Assembly (NCBI RefSeq): GCF_002863865.1
Contig: NZ_CP022684.1
Location: forward strand, 1,397,001 to 1,461,000
Length of the DNA stretch: 64,000 bases
Direction of reading: 5' to 3'
Source: Ketobacter alkanivorans
Lineage (GTDB): Bacteria; Pseudomonadota; Gammaproteobacteria; Pseudomonadales; Ketobacteraceae
Part shown: positions 28,254 to 38,401 of the stretch, one piece after another
Numbering within the stretch: the first letter of the stretch is position 1
Layout of the letters: every line of letters begins with the position of its first letter
Translations under genes and position numbers: made by a program
Notes under the pieces: generated by a model
Seen by the model: the letters and a program-made list of their open reading frames with translations, nothing else
Database searches by the model: none
Told to the model about the DNA's origin: nothing

Positions 28254-28895
28254 ATGTTCCGAACCATAGTTTTTCTCACTCTGATATGGGCCCCGGCTAC
28301 CCTGCTGGCAGACACCCTGTTCGCTCAGGCTGCCAGCCAATACCAACTTAAGCCTGCCCTGCTGAAATCCATTGCCGAGATGGAATCACAACTGCACCCG
28401 TGGGCAGTCAACCTGAACTGGGAGGGATTCAAGCCCCGCACCAAAGCCGATGCCGTTGCTCTGGTGAAGGCAACGCAGAACAAGCCCTGGTTGTTACGCC
28501 TGGATTACCCGGATACCTCACAGCGCCTGTTTTTCCGTAACAGGCAGGATGCAGCCGCCGCACTGGAGCAAACCAAAAACAACGCAACGCTGTTGGGCAT
28601 TAACCGCCCCTCAGACTGGGAGATTCGCAAACTGGACACCCGCAGCGTAGACATCGGCCTGATGCAGATAAACTGGAAGTTCCATGGCCGCCACTTTGAC
28701 TCACTAGAGCAACTGTTTGAGCCTAAAACCAATGTCATGTACGCCGCCAAATACTTGCACAAACTGCTGCGGCGGCACGGATCAACCGAGCGGGCCGTTG
28801 CCTTCTACCACAGTAACACCCAGCAATATCAGGCCAAATACCTCTCCTTGTTTCGCCCCATTTATCAAAAGCAGCTGATTCTGGCTCGCCGCTAA
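28254..28895 (+). CDS. Lytic transglycosylase SLT-domain protein
   Basis: 213 residues with a signal peptide (cleavage near LLADTLFA). The catalytic Glu is in KSIAEMESQLHPWAVN, followed by SVDIGLMQINWKFHG and AAKYLHKLL, the family-1 SLT motifs. It cleaves the peptidoglycan glycan backbone, forming anhydromuramyl ends, in the periplasm. The short single-domain form resembles lytic transglycosylases of secretion or conjugation systems, but no such genes adjoin it. Confidence 0.85.
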   Translation: MFRTIVFLTLIWAPATLLADTLFAQAASQYQLKPALLKSIAEMESQLHPWAVNLNWEGFKPRTKADAVALVKATQNKPWLLRLDYPDTSQRLFFRNRQDAAAALEQTKNNATLLGINRPSDWEIRKLDTRSVDIGLMQINWKFHGRHFDSLEQLFEPKTNVMYAAKYLHKLLRRHGSTERAVAFYHSNTQQYQAKYLSLFRPIYQKQLILARR

Positions 28896-29074
28896 CCTTA
28901 CCACCCCATACATCTCACGCTGCGCCTTTAAAAAGCCCCTTAATTTGTGCCTGTTTAAGGTCTATATTGATAACGTGACTTGAAATCGGATATGCCCCCT
29001 TGGAAATGTCTCAAGTTACGTGGAATATTAAAGGCCTAACCTAAGCCCCCATTAGATAGACTCGAGGATCAAGC

Positions 29075-29665
29075 ATGTCTGCAGGCTCAATCATTACACT
29101 GGTCGTGATCGCATTGGTGGTGGTGTACGCCATCTCCATTTACAACAAACTGGTGGCACTGAAGAACCGCTTCAAGAATGCATTTTCGCAGATCGACGTT
29201 CAGCTACAACGCCGCTACGACCTGATCCCAAACCTGGTAGAGACCGCCAAAAAATACATGGCTCACGAGCGTGACACCCTCACCGCCGTGATTGAGGCTC
29301 GCAACGAAGCCGCCGCCGCCGCCAAAGCCGCCGCCAACCACCCGGACGATGGCAAAGCCATGCGCACCCTGGGAGGGGCCGAATCCCTGTTGGGGGGCGC
29401 GCTGGGCAAATTTTTTGCCTTGTCGGAAAACTATCCCGACCTGAAGGCCAACACCACCATGAACCAGCTCATGGAAGAACTCTCCTCCACTGAAAACCGG
29501 GTTGCCTTCGCACGCCAGGCCTTCAACGATGCGGTGATGGAATTCAACACCTACCGAGAACAGTTTCCGAACAGCATCATCGCCGGTGGCCGTTTCCAAG
29601 CCGCAGAATTATTGGAAATTGAAGACCAAGCCGCCCGCAAAGGGGTGAAAGTGTCCTTCGACTGA
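29075..29665 (+). CDS. lemA: LemA family protein
   Basis: 196 residues. One N-terminal transmembrane helix (IITLVVIALVVVYAISIYN) then an all-helical domain with the family motif NRFKNAFSQIDVQLQRRYDLIPNL in its core (seen as QRRYDLIPNLVETAKKYM). GAGGATC precedes the ATG. It is paired with an M48 protease five bases downstream, a recurrent LemA neighbour in bacteria; the pair is thought to act in envelope maintenance, though the role is unproven. Confidence 0.9.
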   Translation: MSAGSIITLVVIALVVVYAISIYNKLVALKNRFKNAFSQIDVQLQRRYDLIPNLVETAKKYMAHERDTLTAVIEARNEAAAAAKAAANHPDDGKAMRTLGGAESLLGGALGKFFALSENYPDLKANTTMNQLMEELSSTENRVAFARQAFNDAVMEFNTYREQFPNSIIAGGRFQAAELLEIEDQAARKGVKVSFD

Positions 29666-29669
29666 GCCC

Positions 29670-31559
29670 ATGAGTTTTTATCAAAATCAGGACAACGCGC
29701 GGCGTAAAACCTGGCTATTGGTGTTTTACTTCTGCACTGCAGTGGTATTGATTATCGCTGCGGTCAATTCCGCCATCTATTTCACCCTGATCCTGGCCAG
29801 CGATCTGAACATGCCGCCGCTGCAATGGGTGCAGAACCCCATATGCTGGGGAATAGCCGGCCTGACCTTGCTGGCCATTGTCACTGGCAGCCTGATGCGA
29901 CTGGCGCAACTTAGTAAAGGTGGACTGTCTGTTGCCATGATGGCTGGCGGCACCCCCCTTGACCCAGCCACCACCGAGCCCAAAGAAAAAATGCTGCTAA
30001 ACGTGGTGGAGGAAATGGCCATCGCCTCCGGCACCTCCGTGCCACGGGTCTTCATTTTGCGGGAAGAATCCGCCATAAATGCCTTTGTAGCGGGCACAGA
30101 GCCACGCAACACCGTCTTGGCCGTCACCAAAGGCACCCTGGAAAAGCTCAACAGAGAAGAGCTGCAGGGCGTAGTTGGCCACGAGTTTTCGCACATTCTG
30201 AATGGCGACATGAAGCTTAACGTCAGGCTAATCGGCATTCTTGCAGGCATACTGTTTATTGGTCAGATCGGCGAGTTTCTGCTGCGCGGCCAAAGTCGAC
30301 GCCGCTACTACGGCAGTCGCTCCAGCAAAGAAGGCAATCAATTAATACCCATTGGATTAGCGCTGATGGCCATTGGCTACGTCGGGCTGTTCTTTGGGCG
30401 ATTAATTAAAGCCGCCATTTCCCGCCAGCGAGAATTTCTGGCAGATGCGTCGTCGGTGCAGTTCACCCGCAACCCGGATGGCATCGCCAGCGCGCTCTAC
30501 GCAATCCAACACTATTCAGGTCACAGTTTGCTGATGAGCGCCCACGCCGAGGACATGAATCACATGTGTTTTGGCGAAACCGTAAAAATGCAATTAAGCG
30601 GCCTGTTAGCAACACACCCCCCCATCGAAGACCGCATCCGCAGCATCGATAACACCCTGTTGCCACGACTGAAAGCCCGCTTTCGCAAACGGGAACCTGC
30701 AGGCACCGAACACGTGCCTAAAGTGTCAACTCCGCCCCAGGCCGCCGCCTCTTTTGCGGCCCAGCCAACAGCGCAGCAACTAAAAGCATCCATTGGCCAG
30801 CCGACGCAAGAGCACTATGAATACGCCCAACAGCTGCATCTGAACATTCCCGCCGCCATTAACACCCTGGCCCATCAAACAGATTCTGCAGAAACCATCC
30901 TGTACGCGTTACTGCTGCTTGAATCATCCGAGCAGCAGCCACTTCCGGCCGCCATTCCGTTGCAGACCCAACCGCTTAGCCAAACCCTAAGGCAATGCAG
31001 CCCGCAAATCAGGCTACCATTACTGGACATTTGTCTGGGCACACTGAAAGCAGCCACCCAAGAGCATCGTCAAAGTATCATCCGCAGCTCAATTGAGCTG
31101 ATTAAAGTGGACATGAAAATCACTCTATCGGAGTTTGTATACTGCTACCTGATTCAACAAGCACTGGGTGAGATCAAACGCCCGCCCCGCGTAATCAAAA
31201 GCTACCAAAAGCTGGAATCGGATCTGGCCAGCCTGTTCAGCACGTTGGTACAAGTCAGCGGCGACACACCGGACAAACAGTCAGATAATTTCCGCCAGAT
31301 CATGCAGTACTACAGCAACAAAGATTACTCATCTTGGCTGCAACAGCCACCCACACCCAAGATGCTGAACCGCGCACTGCAGCAACTGAACCGATTGGCA
31401 CCGTTACTCAAGCAGCCTGTGGTAGACGCCTGTGTGGATTGCATCCTGCACGACAACAAAGCCACCGTGAAAGAAATGGAGTTGCTGCGTGCAATCTGTG
31501 AGGCGCTGGAATGCCCCTTGCCACCGATTCTCATATGCGATGGCGATCGGCCACAATAA
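29670..31559 (+). CDS. M48-family membrane zinc metalloprotease, long form
   Basis: 629 residues. Two N-terminal transmembrane helices, then the zinc motif HEFSH in VVGHEFSHILNGDM, two more hydrophobic segments, and the third ligand Glu in QREFLADASSVQF. This follows the HtpX/M48B pattern but adds a C-terminal extension of ~270 residues (after residue ~360), starting with a Pro/Ala/Gln-rich linker and then an all-helical region of unknown role. HtpX alone is ~290 residues. Co-transcribed with lemA. Confidence 0.87.
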   Translation: MSFYQNQDNARRKTWLLVFYFCTAVVLIIAAVNSAIYFTLILASDLNMPPLQWVQNPICWGIAGLTLLAIVTGSLMRLAQLSKGGLSVAMMAGGTPLDPATTEPKEKMLLNVVEEMAIASGTSVPRVFILREESAINAFVAGTEPRNTVLAVTKGTLEKLNREELQGVVGHEFSHILNGDMKLNVRLIGILAGILFIGQIGEFLLRGQSRRRYYGSRSSKEGNQLIPIGLALMAIGYVGLFFGRLIKAAISRQREFLADASSVQFTRNPDGIASALYAIQHYSGHSLLMSAHAEDMNHMCFGETVKMQLSGLLATHPPIEDRIRSIDNTLLPRLKARFRKREPAGTEHVPKVSTPPQAAASFAAQPTAQQLKASIGQPTQEHYEYAQQLHLNIPAAINTLAHQTDSAETILYALLLLESSEQQPLPAAIPLQTQPLSQTLRQCSPQIRLPLLDICLGTLKAATQEHRQSIIRSSIELIKVDMKITLSEFVYCYLIQQALGEIKRPPRVIKSYQKLESDLASLFSTLVQVSGDTPDKQSDNFRQIMQYYSNKDYSSWLQQPPTPKMLNRALQQLNRLAPLLKQPVVDACVDCILHDNKATVKEMELLRAICEALECPLPPILICDGDRPQ

Positions 31560-31671
31560 CCGCCACTACCCTACCGATCACACCCTCTGACACCCGTTTT
31601 GGCACCGACTCTAGGGTGACGGCCCATTCAGTGGTAAAGTGTCGCCCGTCATTTAGTAAGAGATTGCCCCC

Positions 31672-33057
31672 TTGAAACCGAATTCCTTTGCCTCCCTGTC
31701 CCTGCATCCCGATCTGCTCAAAAACCTAAGTACCCTTGGTTATGAGGAGATGACCGCCATTCAGGCACAAAGTCTGCCGCCCATTCTGACGGGTAAAGAC
31801 ATCATTGGTCAGGGCAAAACCGGATCAGGCAAAACGGCCGCCTTCAGCCTTGGCCTGTTACAGAACCTGCAGGTAAAAAGGTTCCGCGTGCAATCGCTGG
31901 TGCTGTGCCCCACTCGAGAGCTGGCTGACCAGGTGGCCAAGGAGATTCGTCGACTGGCTCGCACCATTCACAACATCAAGGTACTGACCCTGTGTGGAGG
32001 CATGCCCATGGGCCCTCAGATTGGATCGCTGGAGCACGGCGCGCACATCATTGTCGGCACGCCAGGGCGAGTGGAAGAACACCTGCGCAAAGGCACCCTG
32101 AACCTGGAGGAGCTGAACACCTTCGTTCTGGATGAAGCGGATCGCATGCTGGACATGGGCTTTCAACCGGCTCTGGATGCTATCGTGGAATACATCCCGA
32201 AGCAGCGCCAAACCCTGCTGTTCAGCGCCACCTTCCCGCCCCAGATCCAATCCATTGCCAAGCAAATCATGCAAAGCCCGGTGATGGTAAAAGTAGAATC
32301 AACCCACGACGACACCAGTATCCAGCAGCACTTTTTCAAGGTGGGCAGCGAAACCCAGCGCATGACTGCACTGCGCCTGATACTGATGCAACAGCAACCT
32401 GAATCCGCCGTGGTGTTCTGCAACACCAAGCGGGACACCCAGGATGTCGCCGATGAACTTAGCTCCTATGGGTTCAGTGCCGTCGCCCTGCACGGAGATC
32501 TGGAGCAACGAGATCGCGATCAAACCTTGGTACGATTTGCTAACAAAAGCGCCTGCGTTCTTGTGGCTACCGATGTAGCCGCCCGCGGCCTGGACATCGA
32601 AGATCTGGATGCAGTGATCAACTACAACCTGGCGCGGGAAACCGACGTGCATGTACATCGCATTGGTCGCACAGGCCGCGCAGGCAGCAAGGGTTTGGCC
32701 TGCACGCTGTATAACGACAAAGAGCAATACAAAGTAGATAAACTGGGGCATGTTTTAGGCATAGAGATCACCCCGGATCCATTGCCTCCTGAGCATCTGC
32801 TGGATCAACCGATTCCCACCGCCACCATGGCCACCATACAAATCGATGGTGGTAAAAAACAGAAAGTCCGCCCAGGAGACATCCTCGGAGCCTTAACCGG
32901 TGATCATGGCATCGACGGACGCGACGTGGGGAAAATACAAATATTCGACAATGCTGCCTATGTCGCCGTGGATCGTGGCGCAGTAAAGGCAGCACTGAAA
33001 AAACTAACCGAGGGGAAACTCAAGGGGCGCAACTTTAAAGTGCGCCACTTGCGCTAA
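31672..33057 (+). CDS. dbpA: ATP-dependent RNA helicase DbpA
   Basis: 461 residues. DEAD-box core: AxTGxGKT as GKTGSGKTAAFS, DEAD in [14 protein letters not shown] in FSATFPPQ, and HRIGRTGR. The C-terminal ~75 residues (RPGDILGALTGDHGIDG through GRNFKVRHLR) form the RRM-like DbpA domain that binds 23S rRNA hairpin 92. No ATG is usable near the N-terminus; TTG at 31672 gives the expected start. Its stop is only 7 bases from the stop of rhlE. Confidence 0.93.
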   Translation: MKPNSFASLSLHPDLLKNLSTLGYEEMTAIQAQSLPPILTGKDIIGQGKTGSGKTAAFSLGLLQNLQVKRFRVQSLVLCPTRELADQVAKEIRRLARTIHNIKVLTLCGGMPMGPQIGSLEHGAHIIVGTPGRVEEHLRKGTLNLEELNTFVLDEADRMLDMGFQPALDAIVEYIPKQRQTLLFSATFPPQIQSIAKQIMQSPVMVKVESTHDDTSIQQHFFKVGSETQRMTALRLILMQQQPESAVVFCNTKRDTQDVADELSSYGFSAVALHGDLEQRDRDQTLVRFANKSACVLVATDVAARGLDIEDLDAVINYNLARETDVHVHRIGRTGRAGSKGLACTLYNDKEQYKVDKLGHVLGIEITPDPLPPEHLLDQPIPTATMATIQIDGGKKQKVRPGDILGALTGDHGIDGRDVGKIQIFDNAAYVAVDRGAVKAALKKLTEGKLKGRNFKVRHLR

Positions 33058-33064
33058 CGGCCAA

Positions 33065-34402
33065 TTACTTTTTAAAGTTGGCGTAGGGTTTATTACCACC
33101 TGCCGCAGGCTTGCGCACCGGCTTTCGACCCGGCTTTTTCGCAGGCGGCTGATGTCCGGTAGCGTTATCGGCAGAACGCTGGCCATCCTTGTGCTCTGGG
33201 CGCGGCGGCCTCGGCTTTTTGGGTTTCTTGTTGCGGGAAGGCTGACGTACAGGCCGGGACTCCAAGGCATGAACCGGCTCAAAGCCAGGCACAATCTCTC
33301 GATCCAGTTCACGTTGAATCAACCGCTCAATATCAAACAACAGCTTGGCTTCGTCTGCACACACCAACGAAACCGCTTTGCCGCTGGCTCCCGCACGCCC
33401 GGTGCGACCTATACGGTGTACATAATCCTCCGGGACATTCGGTAATTCGAAGTTAACCACCTGTGGCAATTGATCAATATCCAAACCCCGCGCCGCAATA
33501 TCCGTGGCCACAAGAACACGCACTTCACCCTTTTTGAAATCCGCCAACGCCCTCGTGCGGGCCGACTGGGTTTTATTGCCGTGGATCGCCGATGACGTGA
33601 TGCCCTCCACCTCCAGATGACGACTTAACTGGTTAGCACCCCGTTTGGTTTTAGTAAACACCAGCACCTGTCCCCACTGATTCTTACGAATCAATTCCAC
33701 CAACAGATTAGGTTTTTGTTTCTTGTCCACCGGGCACACCAACTGCTCAACCAAACTGGTGGTGGTATTGGGGGGCGACACCGAAATCTCCACAGGGTTA
33801 TTCACCAAGGTTTTGGCCAGCGTTCGGATTTCGTTGGAAAAGGTGGCAGAGAACATCATGGTCTGACGTTGTTTGGGCAACAGCGAAATGATTCTGCGAA
33901 TGTCATGAATGAACCCCATGTCCAGCATGCGGTCCGCTTCATCCAGCACCAGTATTTCCAACTGCTTGAATTTCACCGCATTCTGATTATACAGATCCAT
34001 TAACCGGCCGGGCGTGGCCACTAAAATATCCACCCCCTTACGCAACCGCATCATTTGCGGATTGATCTTTACCCCTCCAAATACCACCGCTGAACTTAAA
34101 GGCAAATTGGCACCATAAAGGGCAACGCTTTCGGCCACCTGGGCCGCCAATTCGCGAGTGGGGGTTAAGATCAGGCATCTGACCTGATTGGGCTGGGCTC
34201 GCTGCCCCTTCGACAAACGCTCTAAAATTGGCAACGTGAAACCGGCGGTTTTACCGGTTCCTGTCTGAGCCGCCGCCATTACATCTTTACCTTCCAAAAC
34301 CACCGGTATGGCTTTGGCCTGGATTGGGGATGGGGTGTCATAACCCTGTTCGGCCACAGCTTTCAGGATGGGGGCAGAAAGGCCCAAAGAGGAAAAACTC
34401 AT
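33065..34402 (-). CDS. rhlE: DEAD-box RNA helicase RhlE
   Basis: 445 residues from the ATG at 34402. Begins [16 protein letters not shown], the RhlE-type N-terminus, then Q motif, [37 protein letters not shown] and [10 protein letters not shown]. The C-terminal ~75 residues are rich in Lys, Arg and Pro and likely bind RNA non-specifically. Involved in rRNA maturation and RNA turnover in relatives. Tail to tail with dbpA. Confidence 0.93.
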   Translation of the reverse strand: MSFSSLGLSAPILKAVAEQGYDTPSPIQAKAIPVVLEGKDVMAAAQTGTGKTAGFTLPILERLSKGQRAQPNQVRCLILTPTRELAAQVAESVALYGANLPLSSAVVFGGVKINPQMMRLRKGVDILVATPGRLMDLYNQNAVKFKQLEILVLDEADRMLDMGFIHDIRRIISLLPKQRQTMMFSATFSNEIRTLAKTLVNNPVEISVSPPNTTTSLVEQLVCPVDKKQKPNLLVELIRKNQWGQVLVFTKTKRGANQLSRHLEVEGITSSAIHGNKTQSARTRALADFKKGEVRVLVATDIAARGLDIDQLPQVVNFELPNVPEDYVHRIGRTGRAGASGKAVSLVCADEAKLLFDIERLIQRELDREIVPGFEPVHALESRPVRQPSRNKKPKKPRPPRPEHKDGQRSADNATGHQPPAKKPGRKPVRKPAAGGNKPYANFKK

Positions 34403-34588
34403 AAAATGATCCAAATGTTGAAACGGCCCCAACTATTTGGTCGGCCGCCATTGCGGTGCTGAAGAGTACAGGATAACCCCTCTATTCACCATAGCAGCAT
34501 GGTCATTTAAACCCCACATCGTTGAGTCAGGCTAGAGGCTGTGAGAGGATCGAACCAGCATCACCCTTAATAAAGTTAGGAGACAATC

Positions 34589-34972
34589 ATGAACAACAAA
34601 ACCACCCTCGGCCTGTTCGCTCTGATACTTGGCACATTTTTCATGCAAGGCTGCACCATTTACTGGAGTGGATCGATAGATAACAAAAGCGGTATGAACA
34701 TTTCGGTAAGCGGCGATGACGCCAAAAAGACCACCTGGAAAATCAGCACCGATGAAACGGTAGAAATCACCTGGAAGTTCAAGTGCCTGGAAATATCAGA
34801 AAGCGGTGACGCCTATTTCTTCGACGCGCAGAATGCGCCCAAAGGTGCGTTACGAATGGAAGGCATCACCTATACGGTTTATACCCTTTATAGAGAACAC
34901 CAACTCTACTATCAGCTGGAAGATGGCACAGTACAGGCCCTACCCAAGCTGGAAAGTTGTCCCGCCGCGTAA
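34589..34972 (+). CDS. Small lipoprotein, unknown function
   Basis: 127 residues. AGGAG precedes the ATG. A signal sequence ends in the lipobox FMQGC (residues ~19-23). The mature part is a small beta-rich domain with two later cysteines (KCLE and ESCPAA) that may form a disulfide. No family recognised. Convergent with the next lipoprotein gene. Confidence 0.75.
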   Translation: MNNKTTLGLFALILGTFFMQGCTIYWSGSIDNKSGMNISVSGDDAKKTTWKISTDETVEITWKFKCLEISESGDAYFFDAQNAPKGALRMEGITYTVYTLYREHQLYYQLEDGTVQALPKLESCPAA

Positions 34973-34983
34973 GCAAAAACAGG

Positions 34984-35012
34984 TGCGCCAGATGGTTTCA
35001 ACATCTGGCGCA
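34984..35012 (-). terminator. Hairpin terminator between convergent genes
   Basis: A perfect 11-bp stem (TGCGCCAGATG / CATCTGGCGCA) with a 7-base loop. On the minus strand it is followed after four bases by a T5 run, so it most likely ends the minus-strand lipoprotein gene; it may also stop plus-strand transcripts. Confidence 0.8.
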
Positions 35013-35022
35013 TATCTGCCCT

Positions 35023-35742
35023 TTATCTGACCTTGCCCAGCTGGCGTGCATCCACCATAAATCGTGTCTTCACAGAAGGCATTTCCGCATGAAGAAAACT
35101 GCTCACATCATCGAGCGTTACAAAACCGTTGTCCACGCCACCCAGGTAGGCAAAGATAAGTTTTGTTTCTGTACGCCCTGCCGTGGTGATACCAACGCCT
35201 TCCCCGTCGCAGGTTTCCAGCTTAACCTGTAGGATGTCATCGTAAACCAAATGGCCCTGCTCGTCCGCCAATTCACCCAATCTAGTAATAGTAGCGTCCC
35301 GCCTGTCATCACTTACTTGCGTACCACCATATTCAAAAGTCAAACCACAGTCATGTGCAATACCGGCTGCTTCATGCAAACGCTCGATGTCAACACCACT
35401 ACCACCTGGCTGGCCTACTGCAGCAGTAGCCGCTACGGTTCCACACTCAAGCACGGCACAACCAAATTCCTGTGCTGCACTGGTAAGCTCAGAGGTTGAT
35501 ATATCAAGGTCACCCTGATTTGCAAAGGTTTCATCAAACAAGCCTGAGCGCTCCAACATACGCACAAACGGACACATAATTTCAATGTTCTCTTGCCTTG
35601 TACTGCCCTGCTCTACGCTGGGATATTCGGCCACCAACTGCTCACGTGAAGGGCCTGGAGCATCAGAACACCCGGCGACAAAAATGTTCGTAGCGACAAG
35701 CAGAAGAGCAGCAGACCATGTGGATTTTTTTATGATTATCAT
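35023..35742 (-). CDS. Lipoprotein with weak chloroperoxidase-like motif
   Basis: 239 residues. GGGAG precedes the ATG. Lipobox FVAGC at residues ~21-25. The segment IMCPFVRMLERSGLF followed by ISTSELTSAA recalls the heme-binding N-terminus of family-2 peroxidases (a Cys-Pro, then ~20 residues, then an I-T-x-x-E-L helix), but overall similarity is not established and no distal acid is identified. A late FVTLDDVSSFL adds to that resemblance. Function otherwise unknown. Confidence 0.65.
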   Translation of the reverse strand: MIIIKKSTWSAALLLVATNIFVAGCSDAPGPSREQLVAEYPSVEQGSTRQENIEIMCPFVRMLERSGLFDETFANQGDLDISTSELTSAAQEFGCAVLECGTVAATAAVGQPGGSGVDIERLHEAAGIAHDCGLTFEYGGTQVSDDRRDATITRLGELADEQGHLVYDDILQVKLETCDGEGVGITTAGRTETKLIFAYLGGVDNGFVTLDDVSSFLHAEMPSVKTRFMVDARQLGKVR

Positions 35743-35993
35743 TATTTAACTCCCATGAATTTATAGTATGGCCAATTAATTACGCACGCTTTAGACATCG
35801 CCCCTCGGGCAGGAAAACAAGAAAATCGGAGCACGACGTGCGCCACCATTGAAACAGCTACAAGGACAAACGCAAACTTAAGCTAGACAGTTTGTGATTA
35901 ACTTGAAAGTTGGTGCAAAAAGCAGCAAACGACTGATAAGTGCAGAAGATAAATGGCCGGAAGTCACAATTAAATCCACTACTGATACATTTG

Positions 35994-37121
35994 CTACTTA
36001 TAAGGAAGATACTCTGCTGCGTGCTCCCGATAGCGTTCTGTCTGCTGAATCTCTGCCCGCAAAAACTCGGCAATCGCATCACGAAACCCGGAATGATCAA
36101 TCCAATGCCACGACTGTGTGGGCACCGGCTCAAAGCCTCGCAACAGTTTATGTTCACCTTGGGTGCCCGGATCAAATCGCTGCAGACCACGCTCAATACA
36201 AAACTCTATTCCCTGATAAAAACAAGCCTCGAAGTGCAAACAATCCACCGCTTGTAACGCCCCCCAATGACGCCCATACAATGTGGTTTCATCAAAAAAG
36301 CAGATAGCCGCCGCGATAAGATGATCATCCCGAAACGCCTGCACCATCATGATCTGATCCGCCAGAGCTTTGCCAACGTTTAAGAAAAACTCCAAGCTTA
36401 GATAAGGGTTCATACCTCGCTCGTGGTAGGTATTGCAGTAACACCCATAAAACTCTATCCAGTTTTTTTCATCAAGCTCAGTCCCCAGCTTGCGCATCAA
36501 GGTAACGCCTTGCTCACCCACTTTATTGCGCTCACGCCGCATAGACTTGCGTTTTCGCGACTTCATCTGGCCTAGAAAATCGTCAAAACATTCATAGCCC
36601 TGATTGAACCAATGAAACTGCGTATCCCTTCGCACCAACACCTCATCATCAGACACCGGTAAGCGGTCTCCTTGGGCAAACAAAAGATGCCAACTGGAGC
36701 TTTCTCCGTCCTTCAGCATCTGTTTGATGCAGTGAACGGCTTCGCGCCAAAGCGTTACTTCATCTGCACCTGGCTTGGTCCACCAGCGCGGCCCCAAACT
36801 GGGGGTAAACGGAATCGCCGTTAGCAATTTAGGGTAATAACGCAGCCCATGGCGCTCATAGGCATTGGCCCAGCTCTGATCAAACACAAACTCGCCCCAG
36901 GAGTGTGATTTGCGATATAGGGGCAAAAAGAACACCGGCTCACCCTCGGCTTCGATCCACAGATGCAGCGGTTGCCACCCTTGCTGCGCAGACACGCAAC
37001 CGGACGCCTCTAACGCCGTCAGGAACGGGGTGGAAAAAAAGGGGTTACCGCCCGATGAAGTGAGCGCTGCCTGAATAGCCTCAGGCACATCTACAAACCT
37101 ATTTTCGAGGTGAATCATCAT
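35994..37121 (-). CDS. GNAT-like / DUF482 (FemAB-related) acyltransferase
   Basis: 375 residues from the ATG at 37121 (a second ATG follows at 37118). The sequence has the features of the DUF482 peptidogalycan-biosynthesis-like family: NPFFSTPFLTALEASG early, a long central domain with LGPRWWTKP, KRKSMRRERNKV, and a C-terminal GNAT-like half with YGRHWGALQAVDCLHFEACFYQGIEF in its core (seen as LHFEACFYQGIE) and RFDPGTQGEHK. The substrate is unknown. No operon partners. Confidence 0.8.
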   Translation of the reverse strand: MMIHLENRFVDVPEAIQAALTSSGGNPFFSTPFLTALEASGCVSAQQGWQPLHLWIEAEGEPVFFLPLYRKSHSWGEFVFDQSWANAYERHGLRYYPKLLTAIPFTPSLGPRWWTKPGADEVTLWREAVHCIKQMLKDGESSSWHLLFAQGDRLPVSDDEVLVRRDTQFHWFNQGYECFDDFLGQMKSRKRKSMRRERNKVGEQGVTLMRKLGTELDEKNWIEFYGCYCNTYHERGMNPYLSLEFFLNVGKALADQIMMVQAFRDDHLIAAAICFFDETTLYGRHWGALQAVDCLHFEACFYQGIEFCIERGLQRFDPGTQGEHKLLRGFEPVPTQSWHWIDHSGFRDAIAEFLRAEIQQTERYREHAAEYLPYK

Positions 37122-37326
37122 CCTGAACGCCCAGCAGACCAATAAACGACCAACAAATGATCAACACCTATTCCCACATAACAAACTAGTTGATCTTTTC
37201 GCCAAACATGGTACTAAATTACACAAGGAAAAGAACAATCCAATAACAAGAACGCAATAAGCACAGTAGAGCTAACAAGGATGGTTAGAGCAGTCATGAT
37301 AACGGCAGAACACAAAGGGCAGCGTT

Positions 37327-37638
37327 ATGAGCTTATTTCAAAACAAATCGGATTACTTCCTGAAAGGTGAGGATCAACTGGATGTTTTTCACCTGGGCCC
37401 CCACGGTTGCGATGTCATGTTCAGTCGCTACGAGGCCGACACCGCGGTCAACACCGCCATCAACGCCGTCAACTGCAAATGCCTGGTTGTACAAGGCACC
37501 CTCTCGCTGACCATCGACCAGCACCGCACCCACTACCAAACCGGTGACTGGTTTGAAATTCCCCGCCATACCGAATACGACCTGCATTACAACAGCGATT
37601 GTTCCATTATTGAATTCTGGTTCGACCCGCCTCGCTAG
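37327..37638 (+). CDS. Small cupin-domain protein
   Basis: 103 residues forming one cupin barrel. A CLVVQGTLSLTI strand, a QTGDWFEIPRHTEYDLHYN second motif and a final CSIIEFWFDPP fit a small cupin. Candidate metal ligands are limited to the His in PRHTEYDLH; the first motif lacks the usual HxH, so it may not be an enzyme. 59 bases upstream of the DUF938 gene. Confidence 0.75.
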   Translation: MSLFQNKSDYFLKGEDQLDVFHLGPHGCDVMFSRYEADTAVNTAINAVNCKCLVVQGTLSLTIDQHRTHYQTGDWFEIPRHTEYDLHYNSDCSIIEFWFDPPR

Positions 37639-37697
37639 AGCAGTGGTTTGCCTCAAACAGGGCGGCTGCGTTATGCTGCCGCAGCGAGGATTACGCC

Positions 37698-38300
37698 ATG
37701 AATAAACCCTTTTCACAAGCCTGCGAAAACAACAAGCACCCCATACTCGAAGTGCTCAGCCAATACCTGACCCAGCCTGGCAGCTTATTGGAAATAGGCA
37801 GCGGCACCGGCCAGCACGCGGCCTACTTTTCTGAAGCTTTGCCCCATATACACTGGCAACCCAGCGATGTGCCAGAGCACCTTCCGGGGATCAATCAGTG
37901 GCGCCATGGAGCATCCAACACCAACCTGGCTGCGCCCATCGCTTTTGATGTAACGGTTGCAGCAGACAAACCTGCTCCCCATGATCACCTGTTTTCAGCC
38001 AACACTTTGCATATTATGAGCTGGCAAGCCGTTGAAGCGCTGTTTCAATTGCTGCCTGATCTGATCGCCCCCTCCGGTTACGTGTTCCTCTACGGCCCTT
38101 TCAAATACCAAGGCCAATACACCAGTGACAGCAACAGGGATTTCGATGCGTGGTTAAAGCAGCGCGCCCCTCATCAAGGGATTCGTGATTTCGAGGCCAT
38201 CAGCGAGCTGGCCCATGGTGCGGGTATAAAGTTGGTTGAGGATGTCAGGATGCCTGCCAATAACCAAACTCTGGTATGGCAAAAAGCCCCCAAAGCCTGA
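37698..38300 (+). CDS. DUF938 SAM-dependent methyltransferase-like protein
   Basis: 200 residues. SAM-binding motif LLEIGSGTGQHAAYF near residue 35, preceded by ENNKHPILEVL and followed by HWQPSDVPEHLPGI, which are hallmarks of DUF938. A later VFLYGPFKYQGQYTSDSN is also family-typical. The substrate is unknown. Same direction as the preceding cupin. Confidence 0.88.
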   Translation: MNKPFSQACENNKHPILEVLSQYLTQPGSLLEIGSGTGQHAAYFSEALPHIHWQPSDVPEHLPGINQWRHGASNTNLAAPIAFDVTVAADKPAPHDHLFSANTLHIMSWQAVEALFQLLPDLIAPSGYVFLYGPFKYQGQYTSDSNRDFDAWLKQRAPHQGIRDFEAISELAHGAGIKLVEDVRMPANNQTLVWQKAPKA

Positions 38301-38401
38301 CAATGCCGGCGTCAGGGCCAGTAAACTATATACGGCTCTGACTATTACCGGTATCCTACCTTGACTATTCATCAGCACAAAAACCATTCAGAGTTAATCA
38401 T

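Noticed and set aside
34535..34565. tRNA-like TTCGATCC sequence on the minus strand
   Set aside because: Flanking bases do not form a T-stem and no acceptor or anticodon arms are found.
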